Counted from the first letter of the stretch, positions 10,056 to 21,100 are shown. The stretch: 64,000 nt of DNA from Blasia pusilla (GCA_050084515.1 CM114273.1:8494001-8558000), one strand, 5' to 3'. Notes: generated by a model not told the origin, from the sequence alone. Program-made: numbers and translations.

Positions 10056-10815
10056 ATGATGACTACTCAAGACAAAATCTTGAATCTAGTGCAAGTTGTC
10101 TTGCATGAATTGAAAGAGCTTCGACAAGAATTCAAGGTATAAACTTCTCAATTAAACCTTCCACATATTCAAATCCGAGAGTTGAAGGCAACGCAAGAGG
10201 TTTTGAAGAAAGTGTTGAAAGATAGTTCTAGTGTGATGTTGGATCTTTCCAAATGTGTTGCGGATGTTCAAGAGAAGGCATCATCATTGGCGACTACTCC
10301 CAATAGTTCAGGATTGCATGAGGTTGTTGAAACTTTAGAAGTGAAAATGAAATCTTATGCCGAAGCCACAAAGGTTGCTCATATCTCTTTCTGTCAAGAG
10401 CAAGAGATAGAAAAGGAAAACCAATTTGCCCGTACAAAGAATGTGAGAATCTGAGGTTTTTCGGAAACACAGAGCGAAGAGGTGAAGAGTGTTGTCACCA
10501 AGTTCTTGGTTGATACACTTCATGTTCACAACCCGGACTTGGCTCAAGCTTTCCGTATTGGGAAAACGGGAACACACCCTCGTGCCATTCTAGTTAAGTT
10601 TGTTGATCAAACTCAACGTGATACTGCCATGGCTAACAAGCCATTCTCAAAGGACGGAGGATATGGTTGGATCCTGATCTCATACCTCTATAAGTCAAAG
10701 CTAGGAGAAAGGAGCTTGCAAAGGCGAAAGAGGCTCAAGAAGCAGGTTTTATTGCTTATCTACGCGATGGTCGAGCAATTGTTACCCAAAGAAAAAAAGA
10801 GTTATCAACCTAGCA
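10056..10815 (+). pseudogene. LINE ORF1 (copy B), nonsense-mutated
   Basis: Starts ATGATGACTACTCAAGAC in the leader context shared by all copies. Residues about 1-120 are heptad-rich (LNLVQVVLHELKELRQEF, then ATQEVLKKVLKDSS), suggesting a coiled coil. From about residue 130 follows an RRM-like domain (VVTKFLVDTL, HNPDLAQAFRIGK, RAILVKFVDQTQRD). A TAA replaces the CAA of GTGCAA at about 10141, and a TGA interrupts the start of the RRM at about 10452. ORF1 proteins of L1-type LINEs coat the RNA as trimeric chaperones. No CCHC knuckle is visible. Confidence 0.75.
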
Positions 10816-10847
10816 ATCCAAGAAGGTGAGAGCCCTAAACCTAGCAA

Positions 10848-11354
10848 TCCAAGAACTCTTGACTTGCATTGTATGGAGCCCAGATTCACACCCGGCAAGT
10901 TTGCAACTAACCGAATGGCTAAAAAATAATACATCTAAGTTCTTTTCGCGCCACAGGGATAGAAGTGCTAGGAGGCTGCCTTGTAATGGATGGTTTGACT
11001 CTGAATGCAAGCAAGCAAGGGCAAGATCAGTTGATAAATCTTTGGATATCCAAAGTCGGCTTATTATGACGAGCCTTTACAAAGACTTGGTGAAATCTAA
11101 GAAACGAGCTTTCTTACGGCGGAAGCAAGAGTCCTTGACATGGGAGTTGAATGAGGACCCCAAATCATTTTGGAGACGGTTAGTAGTACGGTCTTCAAAA
11201 CCTACTCTTAATCCCAAGTCTTTGATATCTTTTTTCGAAAAGCTCTATTTCTTCCCCGACCCTACATTTATGCCACGTTGTCAAGGAATATATGGCTTAT
11301 TCTCTGAAGCAGAGGTGATGAGTCAACTAAGAAGATTAGCGAATGGTAAATGTG
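10848..11354 (+). pseudogene. LINE ORF2 fragment, linker before RT
   Basis: Encodes the segment between endonuclease and RT (LTCIVWSPDSHPASLQLTEW, FFSRHRDRSARRLPCNGWFD, DPKSFWRRLVVRSSKPTL) and stops at NGKCE, just before the RT fingers. The 5' join is at AACCTAGCAATCCAAG, the end of ORF1, skipping the whole endonuclease. The 3' join returns to ORF1 sequence at GGTTGCTCATATC. Confidence 0.75.
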
Positions 11355-11356
11355 AG

Positions 11357-11799
11357 GAGGTTGCTCATATCTCTTTCTGTCAAGAGCAAGAGATAGAAAA
11401 AAAAAACCAATTTGCCAGTAGAAAGAATGTGAGAATCTGAGGTTTTCCGGAAACAGAGAGCGAAGAGATGAAGAGTGTTGTCACCAAGTTCTTGGTTGAT
11501 ACACTTCATGTTCATAACCCAAACTTGGCTCAAGCTTTCCGTATTGGGAAAACGGGCACACAACCTCGTGCCATTCTAGTCAAGTTTGTTGATCAAACTC
11601 AACGTGATACTGCCATGGCTAACAAGGCCATTCTCAAAGGACGGAGGATATGGTTGGATCCTGATCTCACACCTCTTCAAGTCAAAGCTAGGAGAAAGGA
11701 GCTTGCGAAGGTCAAAGAGGCTCAAGAAGCAGGTTTTACTGCTTATCTACGCGATGGTCGAGCAATTGTTACCGAGAGAAAAAGAGAGTTATCAACCTA
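11357..11799 (+). pseudogene. LINE ORF1 C-terminal half
   Basis: Covers the end of the coiled coil (VAHISFCQEQEIEKKNQF), the RRM-like domain and the C-terminal domain (LKGRRIWLDPDLTPLQVKAR, then AYLRDGRAIVTERKRELST) and ends with TAG followed by CAATCC, as in every copy. A TGA interrupts it at about 11438. It leads directly into ORF2. Confidence 0.75.
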
Positions 11800-11824
11800 G
11801 CAATCCCAAAAGCTAAGAGTGTTG

Positions 11825-14310
11825 ATGTGAAATATACGAGGCCTTTCAACAATAAAGTATGTGAGTACTCTACCAATTTGGGAGATGGCGGATATTATTA
11901 ATATTGTAGAGACTTGGGAACATGAGAGCAATACTATTGCAGAGATGCAAGGGTTTACTTTGGTGGGATCGACATGGAATCAAAGAAGGCAACGGGGAGG
12001 AAGGGGTTATGGCGGTATTGCTACTTTCATCAGGTCTCAATTTCTACCTCTCATACATCTAGAAGATCAAGATATCGGGGGCCAATATCATTGGCTACGT
12101 CTTGGTTTGGTTGGGGGATCTTACTTATTGTTATTTGGTAGTTTGTTATTTTGCACCACTCTCCATGCCTATCTACTCAACACGCACTCACAATCGAAGT
12201 CAATCGTTCCATCGACTTATTGGGGATGTTCTCAAATATCAAAGTAAAGGTGAAGTCTTTCTAGTTGGATATTTCAATGCTTGCACACGTACTGCTCAAT
12301 TTACCCAATTCAGTGATTCCTTGATTTCTCCTCTTCTAGAAGAATATGAGGATGGTTTGTGGTCTAGAATCTCTTCAGATCTTTCTACAAATCCTTTGAT
12401 TGAGCATTTTTTAACCTTTGGAGCCACTTGTAATTTGAAAGTTCTTAATGGAACCTCTTATTTTCCCAACTCTCACTCCAATACGTGTTTCTCCTCTACC
12501 GGCGCTAGCACCATCGATTATCTTCTATCCTCGCCTTCTAATAGCTCTCTTATCTCTACATTTGATATTCTAGAACCTCAGCTTGAATCAGATCATGCAC
12601 CTCTTTTGTTTACTCTCTCACTGTCAAAGGAAATTCCTCTCTCGACATGTCAATTTATTTTAGCTTCTCCCAAGTTTCGCTTAGATCTTGGTAAAAAAGA
12701 TCTTTGTACCCAAAATTTACAAGAACTCTTGACTCGCATTGTATGGAGCCGGGATCCAAACATGGCAAGTATGCAACTAACCGAATTGCTCAAAAACAGT
12801 GCATCTAAGTTCTTTTCGCGCCATAGGGATAGAAGTGCTAAGAGCCTGCCTTGTAATGGGTGGTTTGACTCTGAATCTTTGGATTCAAAGTCAAACCACC
12901 CATTTATCTTTGGATATCCCAAGTCGGCTTATTATGACGAGCCTTTACAAATACTTGGTGAAATCTAATAAACGAGCTTTCTTACGGCAGAAACAAGAGT
13001 CCTTGACAAGGGAGTTGCATGAGGACCCCAAATCATTTTGGAGACGGTTAGTAGTACGGTCTTCAAAACCTACTCTTGATCCCAAGTCTTTGATATCTTT
13101 TGCCGAAAATCTCTATTTCTTCCCCGATGCTACATCTATGCCACGTTGTGAAGGAATACTTGGCTTATTCTCTGAAGGAGAGGTGATGACTCAACTAAGA
13201 AGATTGGCGAATGGTAAATGTGAGGATTTGGATGGTCTTTCTATTGAACTTTTCAAGTGGGGAGGAGATTGTATTGGACCGATCCTCACCAAAGTATTGG
13301 GTGATGTTGCTATCTATGGTTTTCCTTTAACCTGGTCGCTACGGGAGATTATTCCTATTCACAAATCAGGAAGGAAGGACTTGGTAACAAACTATCGCAG
13401 TATCATGGTGGGTAGTGTTTTTGCCAAGTTGTTTGGGAAATTGGTGGAGTCGAAGTTGAGCACATAGACATAAACTTTCCAAAAGAGAGCACGGGTCCAA
13501 GCTGGTTTTTGTCCAACATACAACACCATCGATCATATCTTGGCCTTGCGTGTTTTATGGGAGAAATCTAAGGGCAATGGAAAAGCTTTGTTTTGCGGCT
13601 TCATCGATTTCAAGAAAGCTTTTGATACTGTACCTCGTAAGCTCTTATGGGAAAGGCTGCAAGCCATTGGAGTACCACCAAATCTCCTAGCAATCGTGGC
13701 CACATTATACCATTCCGTTCGGGCCAAGATCAAAGGTTCACAAACTCAAGAGATCTTGAGTACCATTGGAGTCATTGAAGGTTGCCCTCTCTCCCCTACA
13801 CTTTTTGGAGTTTTCATAGATGATATCGAAAAGTGGTTGGAGGAATGTGATAGTGAAGGTGTCAAGCTTGGGGACTTTGTCATCAAAGCTCTATTGTATG
13901 CAGATGATATCATATTACTAGCACGTGATGGCATTAGTTTACAAAAATACCTCGACACTTTGGCAAGGTTTTGTACCCAGAATCAGATGGAGGTTAATAT
14001 GGAGAAGTCTAAAGTCATTATAGTGGGTACTAGATCCAAGTTCTCGTTCTTTTACAAAGGTCTACAATTAGAACAAGTGAAGAGTTACAAATATCTAGGC
14101 ATCGATTTCTCTCATGACTATAGTTGGGCACTTTGCGTGCAAAAGAGAGTAGAAGCTGGTTACAAAACTCTATATTCATTTTTAAACCGGTGTAGAAGAA
14201 GAGCTCATCTTGTGTCTTGGGGTCTTAGGAAATTCTTATTTAGGACCTTAGTGTTGCCGGTGCTCTTATATGGGACCCAAGTTTGGGGCCCTAGTTGTAA
14301 GAAAACAAGT
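11825..14310 (+). pseudogene. LINE ORF2 (copy B), endonuclease plus RT
   Basis: The start region is ATGTGAAATATACGAGG, where the conserved second codon TGG has become TGA. Endonuclease motifs follow: VETWEHES, FNA (the conserved GDFNAR reads GYFNAC here, losing the catalytic Asp), STIDYLLSS and ESDHAPLLF. A 4-bp insertion near 12122 shifts the frame, shared with copy C. A small inverted patch at 12874-12900 copies nearby sequence. RT motifs are intact between 13200 and 14300: FIDFKKAFD (A), GCPLSP (B, with E replacing Q before it), LLYADDIILL (C), YKYLGIDFSHDY. The C-terminal CCHC finger is missing. Confidence 0.8.
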
Positions 14311-14510
14311 TCTCGGGGGGGGGTCACTATATGGAGGGCTCTACATCACCTGCGACGTTTTAGGGTCTAGACCCCCTAACTTATAAGTGAAAAAATATTG
14401 TTTTCTCACTCTTATGTATTTTAAAGGAATCAATTTTCATTTTTGGTACCCCTAAATTTTTATTTTTGGTACCCGTCAACTCACACTCTGAATATATGTA
14501 GTCAAAGAGA
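14311..14510. other. Unassigned spacer, AT-rich
   Basis: Follows the poly-G break of copy B. Contains two close repeats of TTTTTGGTACCC (about 14440-14475). No ORF or known repeat recognised. Confidence 0.4.
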
Positions 14511-14540
14511 TGTTCAACAACCTCAAAAGCAAGGTTGGTT

Positions 14541-15140
14541 GAGAGGCTATGGTTGAGGTACGGTGACCATTCTGTGACAGGGTATACAGGATGTGTCACA
14601 GAAAAAAAGATGATCTCTATTCAAGCTTTCCATGATATCAACATGTCTTGCCATTTCATTGTACTCTTAGTTTGTGCATTTCGAGACAAGTTTCCATTTC
14701 ACTTGCTAGGATCTGATTGTTGTGAGATTTTTTCCAGCAAGGTAGGTGGCATGAGTGGTCATGAAAGAAACTATGACTTTGGATCTCTACTAGATAGTGT
14801 AGTAGGAGTGAATCGACTGGCTGGCCTAGAGTATGGACCACAAGGATTAAAGATACGTTGTTCACATCATAAGCAAGATCATATTTGGGCAAAATTGCAT
14901 CCTCTTGGTGAAGGAGACCACGCTCCGAATCTATTTGATTATTCATTGGTTGGGACTTATGAGTTGGTTGTTGGTGCTCTTAAAGAAGGGTTGGATGCAG
15001 CAAAAGAGCTTTTGAGGTTGTTGAACATGTCTCCAAGGAGTTCCTTGCTTTTGAGGTTGTTGAATATGTCTCCAAGGAACTCCTTGGAGACATGTTCAAC
15101 AACCTCAAAAGCTCTTTTGCTGCATCCAACCCTTCTTTAA
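14541..15140 (+). pseudogene. Left-arm partial copy of the 340-aa ORF
   Basis: Encodes from RLWLRYGDHSVTGYTGC to LDAAKELLRLLNMSP, about 180 residues matching the right-arm protein with several substitutions and a short deletion after RDKFP. The N-terminal 150 residues are absent. The ORF runs over the palindrome centre into antisense sequence, so its C-terminus is artificial. Confidence 0.7.
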
Positions 15141-16002
15141 GAGCACCAACAACCAACTCATTAGTCCCAACCAATGAATAATCAAATAGATTCGGAGCCT
15201 GGTCTCCTTCACCAAGAGGATGCAATTTTGCCCAAATATGATCTTGCTTATGATGTGAATGATGTATCTTTAATCCTTGTGATCCATACTCTAGGCCAGC
15301 CAGTCGATTCACTCCTACTGCACTATCTAGTACAGATCCAAAGTCATAGTTTCTTTCATGACCACTCATGCCACCTACCTTGCTGGAAAAAATCTCACAA
15401 TAATCAAATCCTAGCAAGTCAAATGGAACTTGAAGATATGGAAACTTGTCTCGAAATGCACAAACTAAGAGTACAATGAAATGGCAAGACATGTTGATAT
15501 CATGGAAAGCTTGAATAGAGATCATCTTTTTTTCTGTGACACATCCTGTATTCCCTGTCACAGAATGGTCACCGTACCTCAACCATAGCCTCCTCCACAA
15601 ACGGAGAAACCAAGATACCTTAGATGCCAATACTATACGAGTCCTCAAGTCATGCTTCACAGAGAAGAAAATATCGATGTAATATGCACAAATCTCAAGG
15701 TACAACTTAGTCCCAAAACTTCTATCATGTCGAACATCTTGCCGCTCAAACATGTGGTGTAGGCAGGCTTGGACTCTCCTAGATGCTATCCGTTGTGGGC
15801 CAGCCCAGTTTTGTCTATCGGTCCTATTCACATCATCCCAGTTCAAGCCATGCTCCTCAATTTTATAATGGTTATAAATTGACGTCACATAGGACAACAA
15901 TGCATGTTGGTCACCAAGCACTAGCATGGCGACACATCGGTCCAATGGGTTAATAGCCTTTTTCCCATTGTGGGATGGATGTTGGTCTCCAAAGCCATAC
16001 AA
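14980..16002 (-). CDS. Conserved unknown protein, 340-codon ORF
   Basis: An uninterrupted 340-codon ORF, unusual among so many broken genes. Features: LDRCVAMLVLGDQHALLSYV near the N-terminus, WDDVNRTDRQNWAGPQRIAS (about 75-94), KLYLEICAYYIDIFFS, a Trp/Arg-rich WFLRLWRRLWLRYGDHSV, MSCHFIVLLVCAFRDKFPYL, and DYCEIFSSKVGGMSGHERNYDFGS (about 225-248). No signal peptide or clear membrane anchor. I have an impression of similar sequences in non-seed plants and other eukaryotes, with an acidic residue before the FFSKVGG-like motif recalling the C-terminal part of transposases, but I cannot name a family. The start codon is the first ATG of the ORF and upstream coding exons are possible. The C-terminus crosses the palindrome centre. 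Confidence 0.5.
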   Translation of the reverse strand: MYGFGDQHPSHNGKKAINPLDRCVAMLVLGDQHALLSYVTSIYNHYKIEEHGLNWDDVNRTDRQNWAGPQRIASRRVQACLHHMFERQDVRHDRSFGTKLYLEICAYYIDIFFSVKHDLRTRIVLASKVSWFLRLWRRLWLRYGDHSVTGNTGCVTEKKMISIQAFHDINMSCHFIVLLVCAFRDKFPYLQVPFDLLGFDYCEIFSSKVGGMSGHERNYDFGSVLDSAVGVNRLAGLEYGSQGLKIHHSHHKQDHIWAKLHPLGEGDQAPNLFDYSLVGTNELVVGALKEGLDAAKELLRLLNMSPRSSLETYSTTSKARNSLETCSTTSKALLLHPTLL

Positions 16003-16080
16003 GTCTCCATTTGGAAGAATGGATAAAGAATACTACCACCCTTCCCACCCTACTCTATACCTTGGAAAAGAACCATTCAT

Positions 16081-17319
16081 ACAACCGAGTTATACACACG
16101 AAGTTGTGAGAGATTTGAGTTTCTGCTCTTGTAGATTTGAGGATTTCAGATCTGAATCTTGCCGAGGCCATAACTTTGAGGTGGAGTATCACATGAAACT
16201 GAGATTTGGACGCAACGTGTAGTATAAGGAGGCGCCCTAGCCCTCAGAATTGCAAGCACAACTGAGTTATACACACGAAGTTGTGAGAGATTTGAGTTTT
16301 TGCTCTTGTAGATTTGAGGATTTCAGATCTGAATCTTGCCAAGGCCATAACTTTGAAGTGGAGTGTCACATGAAACTGAGATTTGGACGCAACGTGAAGT
16401 ATAAGGAGGCGCCCTAGCCCTCAGAATTGCAAGCACAATTGAGTTATACACACGAAGTTGTGAGAGATTTGAGTTTTTGCTCTTGTAGATTTGAGGATTT
16501 CAGATCTGAATCTTGCCAAGGCCATAACTTTGAGGTGGAGTGTCACATGAAACTGAGATTTGGACGCAACGTGGAGTATAAGGAGGCGCCCTAGCCCTCA
16601 GAATTACAAACACAATCGAGTTATACACACGAAGTTGTGAGAGATTTGAGTTTCTGCTCTTGTAGATTTAAGGATTTCAGATCTGAATCTTGCCAAGGCC
16701 ATAACTTTGAGGTGGAGTATCACATGAAACTGAGATTTGGACACAACGTGGAGTATAAGGAGGCGCCCTAGCCCTCAGAATTGCAAACACAACCGAGTTA
16801 TACACACGAAGTTGTGAGAGATTTGAGTTTCTGCTCTTGTAGATTTAAGGATTTCAGATCTGAATCTTGCCAAGGCCATAACTTTGAGGTGGAGTGTCAC
16901 ATGAAACTGAGATTTGGACGCAACGTGGAGTATAAGGAGGCGCCCTAGCCCTCAGAATTACAAACACAACCGAGTTATACACACGAAGTTGTGAGAGATT
17001 TGAGTTTCTGCTCTTGTAGATTTGAGGATTTCAGATCTGAATCTTGCCGAGGCCATAACTTTGAGGTAAAGTGTCATATGAAGCTGAGATTTGAACGAAA
17101 CGTGGATTCTAAGGAGGTGCCCTAGCCCTCAGAATTGCAAACACAACCGAGTTACACACACGAAGTTGTGAGAGATTTGAGTTTCTGCTCTTGTAGATTT
17201 GAGGATTTCAGATCTGAATCTTGCCGAGGCCATAACTTTGAGGTGGAGTGTCATATAAGCTGAGATTTGGAGGCAACGTGAAGTATAAGGAGGCGCCCTA
17301 GCCCTCAGAATTGCAAGCA
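16081..17319 (+). repeat. Seven exact 177-bp LINE monomers
   Basis: The ACAAC before the GAGTTATACACACGAAG segment starts at 16081, 16258, 16435, 16612, 16789, 16966 and 17143, every spacing exactly 177 bp. The unique leader (CCGACTTCTAGAGCAGAAG) follows at about 17319. Units differ by only a few substitutions, for example CTTGCCGAGG versus CTTGCCAAGG. Each has the perfect 12-bp palindrome TTCAGATCTGAA. The high identity within this copy compared with copies A, B and F suggests recent local homogenisation. Confidence 0.95.
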
Positions 17320-17399
17320 CGACCGACTTCTAGAGCAGAAGTTGTGTGGTGTTGGAGATTTGATTATACTTTCTGGGATGTAGTGAATTCGAGTACAGG

Positions 17400-18151
17400 A
17401 TGACTACTCAAGACAAAATCTTGAATCTAGTGCAAGTCGTCTTGCATGAATTGAAAGAGCTTCGACAAGAATTCAAGGTGCAAACTTCTCAATTAAACCA
17501 TGCACATATTCAAATCTGAGAGTTGAAGGCAACGCAAGAGGTTTTGAAGAAAGTGTTGAAAGATAGTTCTAGTGTGATGCTCGATCTTTCCAAATCCGTT
17601 GCGGATGTTCAAGAGAAGGCATCATCCTTGGTGACTACTCCCAATAGTTCAGGATTGCATGAGGTTGTTGAAACTTTAGAAGTGAAAATGAAATCTTATG
17701 CTGAAGCTACAAAGGTTGCTCATATCTCTTTCTGTCAAGAGCAAGAGATAGAAAAAGAAAACCAATTTGCGCGTAGAAAGAATGTGAGAATCTCGGGTTT
17801 AGAAAAGAGAGCGAAGAGGTGAAGAGTGTTGTCACCAAGTTCTTGGTTGATACACTTCATGTTCATAACCCGGACTTGGCTCAAGCTTTTCGCATTGGGA
17901 AAACGGGCACACAACCTCGTGCCATTCTAGTCAAGTTTGTTGATCAAACTCAACGTGATACTGCCATGGCTAACAATACCATTCTCAAAGGACGGAGGAT
18001 ATGGTTGGATCCTAATCTCACACCTCTACAAGTCGAAGCTAGGAGAAAAGAGCTTGCAAAGGTCAAAGAGGCTTAAGAAGCAGGTTTTATTGCTTATCTA
18101 CGCGATGGGCGAGCAATTGTTATCGAGAGAAAAAGAGAGTTATCAACCTAG
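17400..18151 (+). pseudogene. LINE ORF1 (copy C)
   Basis: ATG at 17400 followed by ACTACTCAAGAC. Coiled coil (about residues 1-125), RRM-like domain (NVRIS as first strand, RAILVKFVDQTQRD as fourth-strand region) and C-terminal domain (LKGRRIWLDPNLTPLQVEAR, AYLRDGRAIV). A TGA at about 17517 replaces CGA, a shift near 17800 removes part of the RRM entry (other copies read FPETESEE-like sequence), and a TAA interrupts at about 18074. The natural stop is TAG at 18149-18151, followed by CAATCC. ORF1 would bind LINE RNA in a cytoplasmic particle. Confidence 0.8.
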
Positions 18152-18175
18152 CAATCCAAGAAGCTGAGAGTGTTG

Positions 18176-21100
18176 ATGTGGAATATACGAGGCCTTTCAA
18201 CAACAAAGTATGTGAGTGCTCTACCAATTTGGGAGATGGCAGATATTATCAATATTGTAGAGACTTGGGAACATGAGAGCAATACTATTGCAGAGATGCA
18301 AGGGTTTACTTTGGTGGGATCGACATGGAATCAAAGAAGGCAACGGGCAGAAAGGGGTTATGGCGGTATTGCTACTTTCATCAGGTCTCAATTTCTACCT
18401 CTCATACATCTAGAAGATCAAGATATCGGGGGCCAATATCATTGGCTACGTCTTGGTTTGGTTGGGGGATCTTACTTATTGTTATTTGGTAGTTTGTTAT
18501 TTTGCACCACTCTCCATGCCTATCTACTCAACACGCACTCACAATCGAAGTCAATCGTTCCATCGACTTATTGGGGATGTTCTCAAATATCAAAGTAAAG
18601 GTGAAGTCTTTCTAGTTAGATATTTCAATGCTCGCACACGTACTGCTCAATTTACCCAATTCAGTGATTCCTTGATTTCTCCTCTTCTAGAAGAATATGA
18701 GGATGGTTTGTGGTCTAGAATCTCTTTAGATCTTTCTACAAATCCTTTGATTGAGCATTTTTTAACCTTTGGAGCCACTTGTAATTTGAAAGTTCTTAAT
18801 GGAACCTCTTATTTTCCCAACTCTCACTCCAATACGTGTTTCTCCTCTACCGGCGCTAGCACCATCGATTATCTTCTATCCTCGCCTTCTAATAGCTCTC
18901 TTATCTCTACATTTGATATTCTAGAACCTCAGCTTGAATCAGATCATGCACCTCTTTTGTTTACTCTCTCACTATCAAAGGAAATTCCTCTCTCGACATG
19001 TCAATCTATTCTAGCTTCTCCCAAGTTTCGCTTAGATCTTGGTAAAAGAGATCTTTATACGCTACATTTACAAGAACTCTTGACTCGCCTTCTATGGAGC
19101 CCGGATCCAAACACGGCAAGTATGCAACTAACCGAATTGCTCAAAAACAGTGCATCTAAGTTCTTTTCGCGCCATAGGGATAGAAGTGCTAGGAGGCTGC
19201 CTTGTAATGGGTGGTTTGACTCTCAATGCAAGCAAGCAAGGGCACGATCAATTGATAAATCTTTGGATATCCCAAATCGGCTTATTATGATGAGCCTTTA
19301 CAAATACTTGGTGAAATCTAAGAAACGAGCTTCCTTGCGGCGGAAACAAGAGTCCTTGACAAGGGAGTTGCATGAGGACCCCAAATCATTTTGGAGACGG
19401 TTAGTAGTACGGTCTTCAAAACCTACTCTTGATCCCAAGTCTTTGATATCTTTTGCCGAAAATCTCTATTTCTTCCCCGATGCTACATCTATGCTACGTA
19501 GTGGAGGAATACCTGGCTTATTCTCTGAAGGAGAGGTGATGACTCAACTTAGAAGATTGGCGAATGGTAAATGTGAGGATTTGGATGGTCTTTCTATTGA
19601 AATTTTCAAGTGGGGAGGAGATTGTATTGGTCCGATCCTCACCAAAGTATTGGGTGATGCTGCTATGTATGGTTTTCCTTCAACCTGGTCGCTACGGGAG
19701 ATTGTTCCTATTCACAAATCAGGAAGGAAGGACTTGGTAACAAACTATCGCACTATCATGGTGGGTAGTGTTTTTTCCAAGTTGTTTGGGAAATTGGTGG
19801 AGTCGAAGTTGAGCACATGGACAGAGACTTTCCAAAAGAGAGCACGGGTCCAAGCTGGTTTTCCTCCAACATACAACACCATCGACCATATCTTGGCCTT
19901 GCCTGTTTTATGGGAGAAATCTAAGGGCAATGGAAAAGCTTTATTTTGCGGCTTCATCGATTTCAAGAAAGCTTTTGATACTGTACCTCGCAAGCTCTTA
20001 TGGGAAAGGCTGCAAGCCATTGGAGTACCACCAAATCTCCTAGCAATCGTGGCCACATTATACCATTCCGTTCGGGCCAAGATCAAAGGTTCACAAACTC
20101 AAGAGATCTTGAGTACCATTGGAGTCATTGAAGGTTGCCCTCTCTCCCCTACACTTTTTGGAGTTTTCATAGATGATATCGAAAAGTGGTTGGAGGAATG
20201 TGATAGTGAAGGTGTCAAGCTTGGGGACTTTGTCATCAAAGCTCTATTGTATGCAGATGATATCATATTACTAGCACGTGATGGCATTAGTTTACAAAAA
20301 TACCGACACACTTTGGCAAGGTTTTGTACCTAATCGGATGGAGGTTAATATGGAGAAGTCTAAAGTCATTATAGTGGGTACTAGATCCAAGTTCTCGTTC
20401 TTTTACAAAGGTCTACAATTAGAACAAGTGAAGAGTTACAAATATCTAGGCATCGATTTCTCTCATGACTATAGTTGGGCACTTTGCGTGCAAAAGAGAA
20501 GTAGAAGTGGTTACAAAACTCTATATTCATTTTTAAACCGGTGTAGAAGAAGAGCTCATCTTGTGTCTTGGGGTCTTAGGAAATTCTTATTTAGGACCTT
20601 AGTGTTGCCGGTGCTCTTATATGGGACCCAAGTTTGGGGCCCTTGTTGTAAGAAGACATGTTTAAAAATGAGTGGAAAGAGTGCAAAAGATCTTTCTACA
20701 AGAAGAATTGGGTGTAAGAAACCAAACTCCGTATGCTATTCTTCTTGCGAAAACAGGTTTTCTTCCTCTAGAAGCTGAAGCTCTTTACTTGACCATCACT
20801 TACATCGCAAGGGTGAGATCTCTTGATGTTTCTCGCCTCCCTCATCAAGCTTTGCGAGCCACACGTTCCATAGGGTGGATGGCGGATGTGGTGACTTGGT
20901 CTTTAAAGTGGAATGTGGCGGAAGGCGATTGGGACGTGAAACGGATGGCCCTCCGTGAGCATCTACAGAAGCAATTTCTCAACATCATTTGGAGCAGCTC
21001 CGGCACCAAAATGGAGTTTTATCAACTTCATGTTAATCCTATGCTTGCATATTGTGAACAAGGATACCTACTTGCAGGGATCTCCACGTTCTTACGACAT

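Larger units (their letters stand above)
8893..14310 (+). mobile_element. LINE copy B, internally rearranged
   Basis: The order is six 5' monomers (8893-9958), leader, ORF1 (10056-10815), an RT-side piece of ORF2 (10848-11354), a second ORF1 C-terminal half (11357-11799), and ORF2 from its start (11825) to just before the C-terminal region (14310). The first ORF2 piece starts where the endonuclease part should already have ended, and the second ORF1 piece starts mid-gene, so the element is a fusion of two partial copies rather than one insertion. There is no 3' UTR or tail; a run of nine Gs (about 14315-14323) marks the right break. Confidence 0.8.
14511..16002. repeat. Large inverted repeat, arms about 0.5 kb
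   Basis: The plus-strand sequence 14541-15078 is repeated in inverse orientation at 15081-15595. The centre is at 15079-15080, flanked by the perfect arms TCTCCAAGGA / TCCTTGGAGA. The arms encode the same protein in opposite directions with scattered substitutions. The left arm has an extra internal duplication of a roughly 35-bp piece (15007-15043 and 15049-15083). A further inverted scrap of the same piece is at 14511-14533. The right arm extends about 400 bp beyond the left one. A transcript through it would fold into a very long hairpin. Confidence 0.9.

Noticed and set aside
16081-17319. Regular direct repeats that could suggest a CRISPR array or centromeric satellite
   Set aside because: The units are 177 bp with no spacers and always precede the LINE leader, so they are LINE monomers. 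A centromere role has no support.
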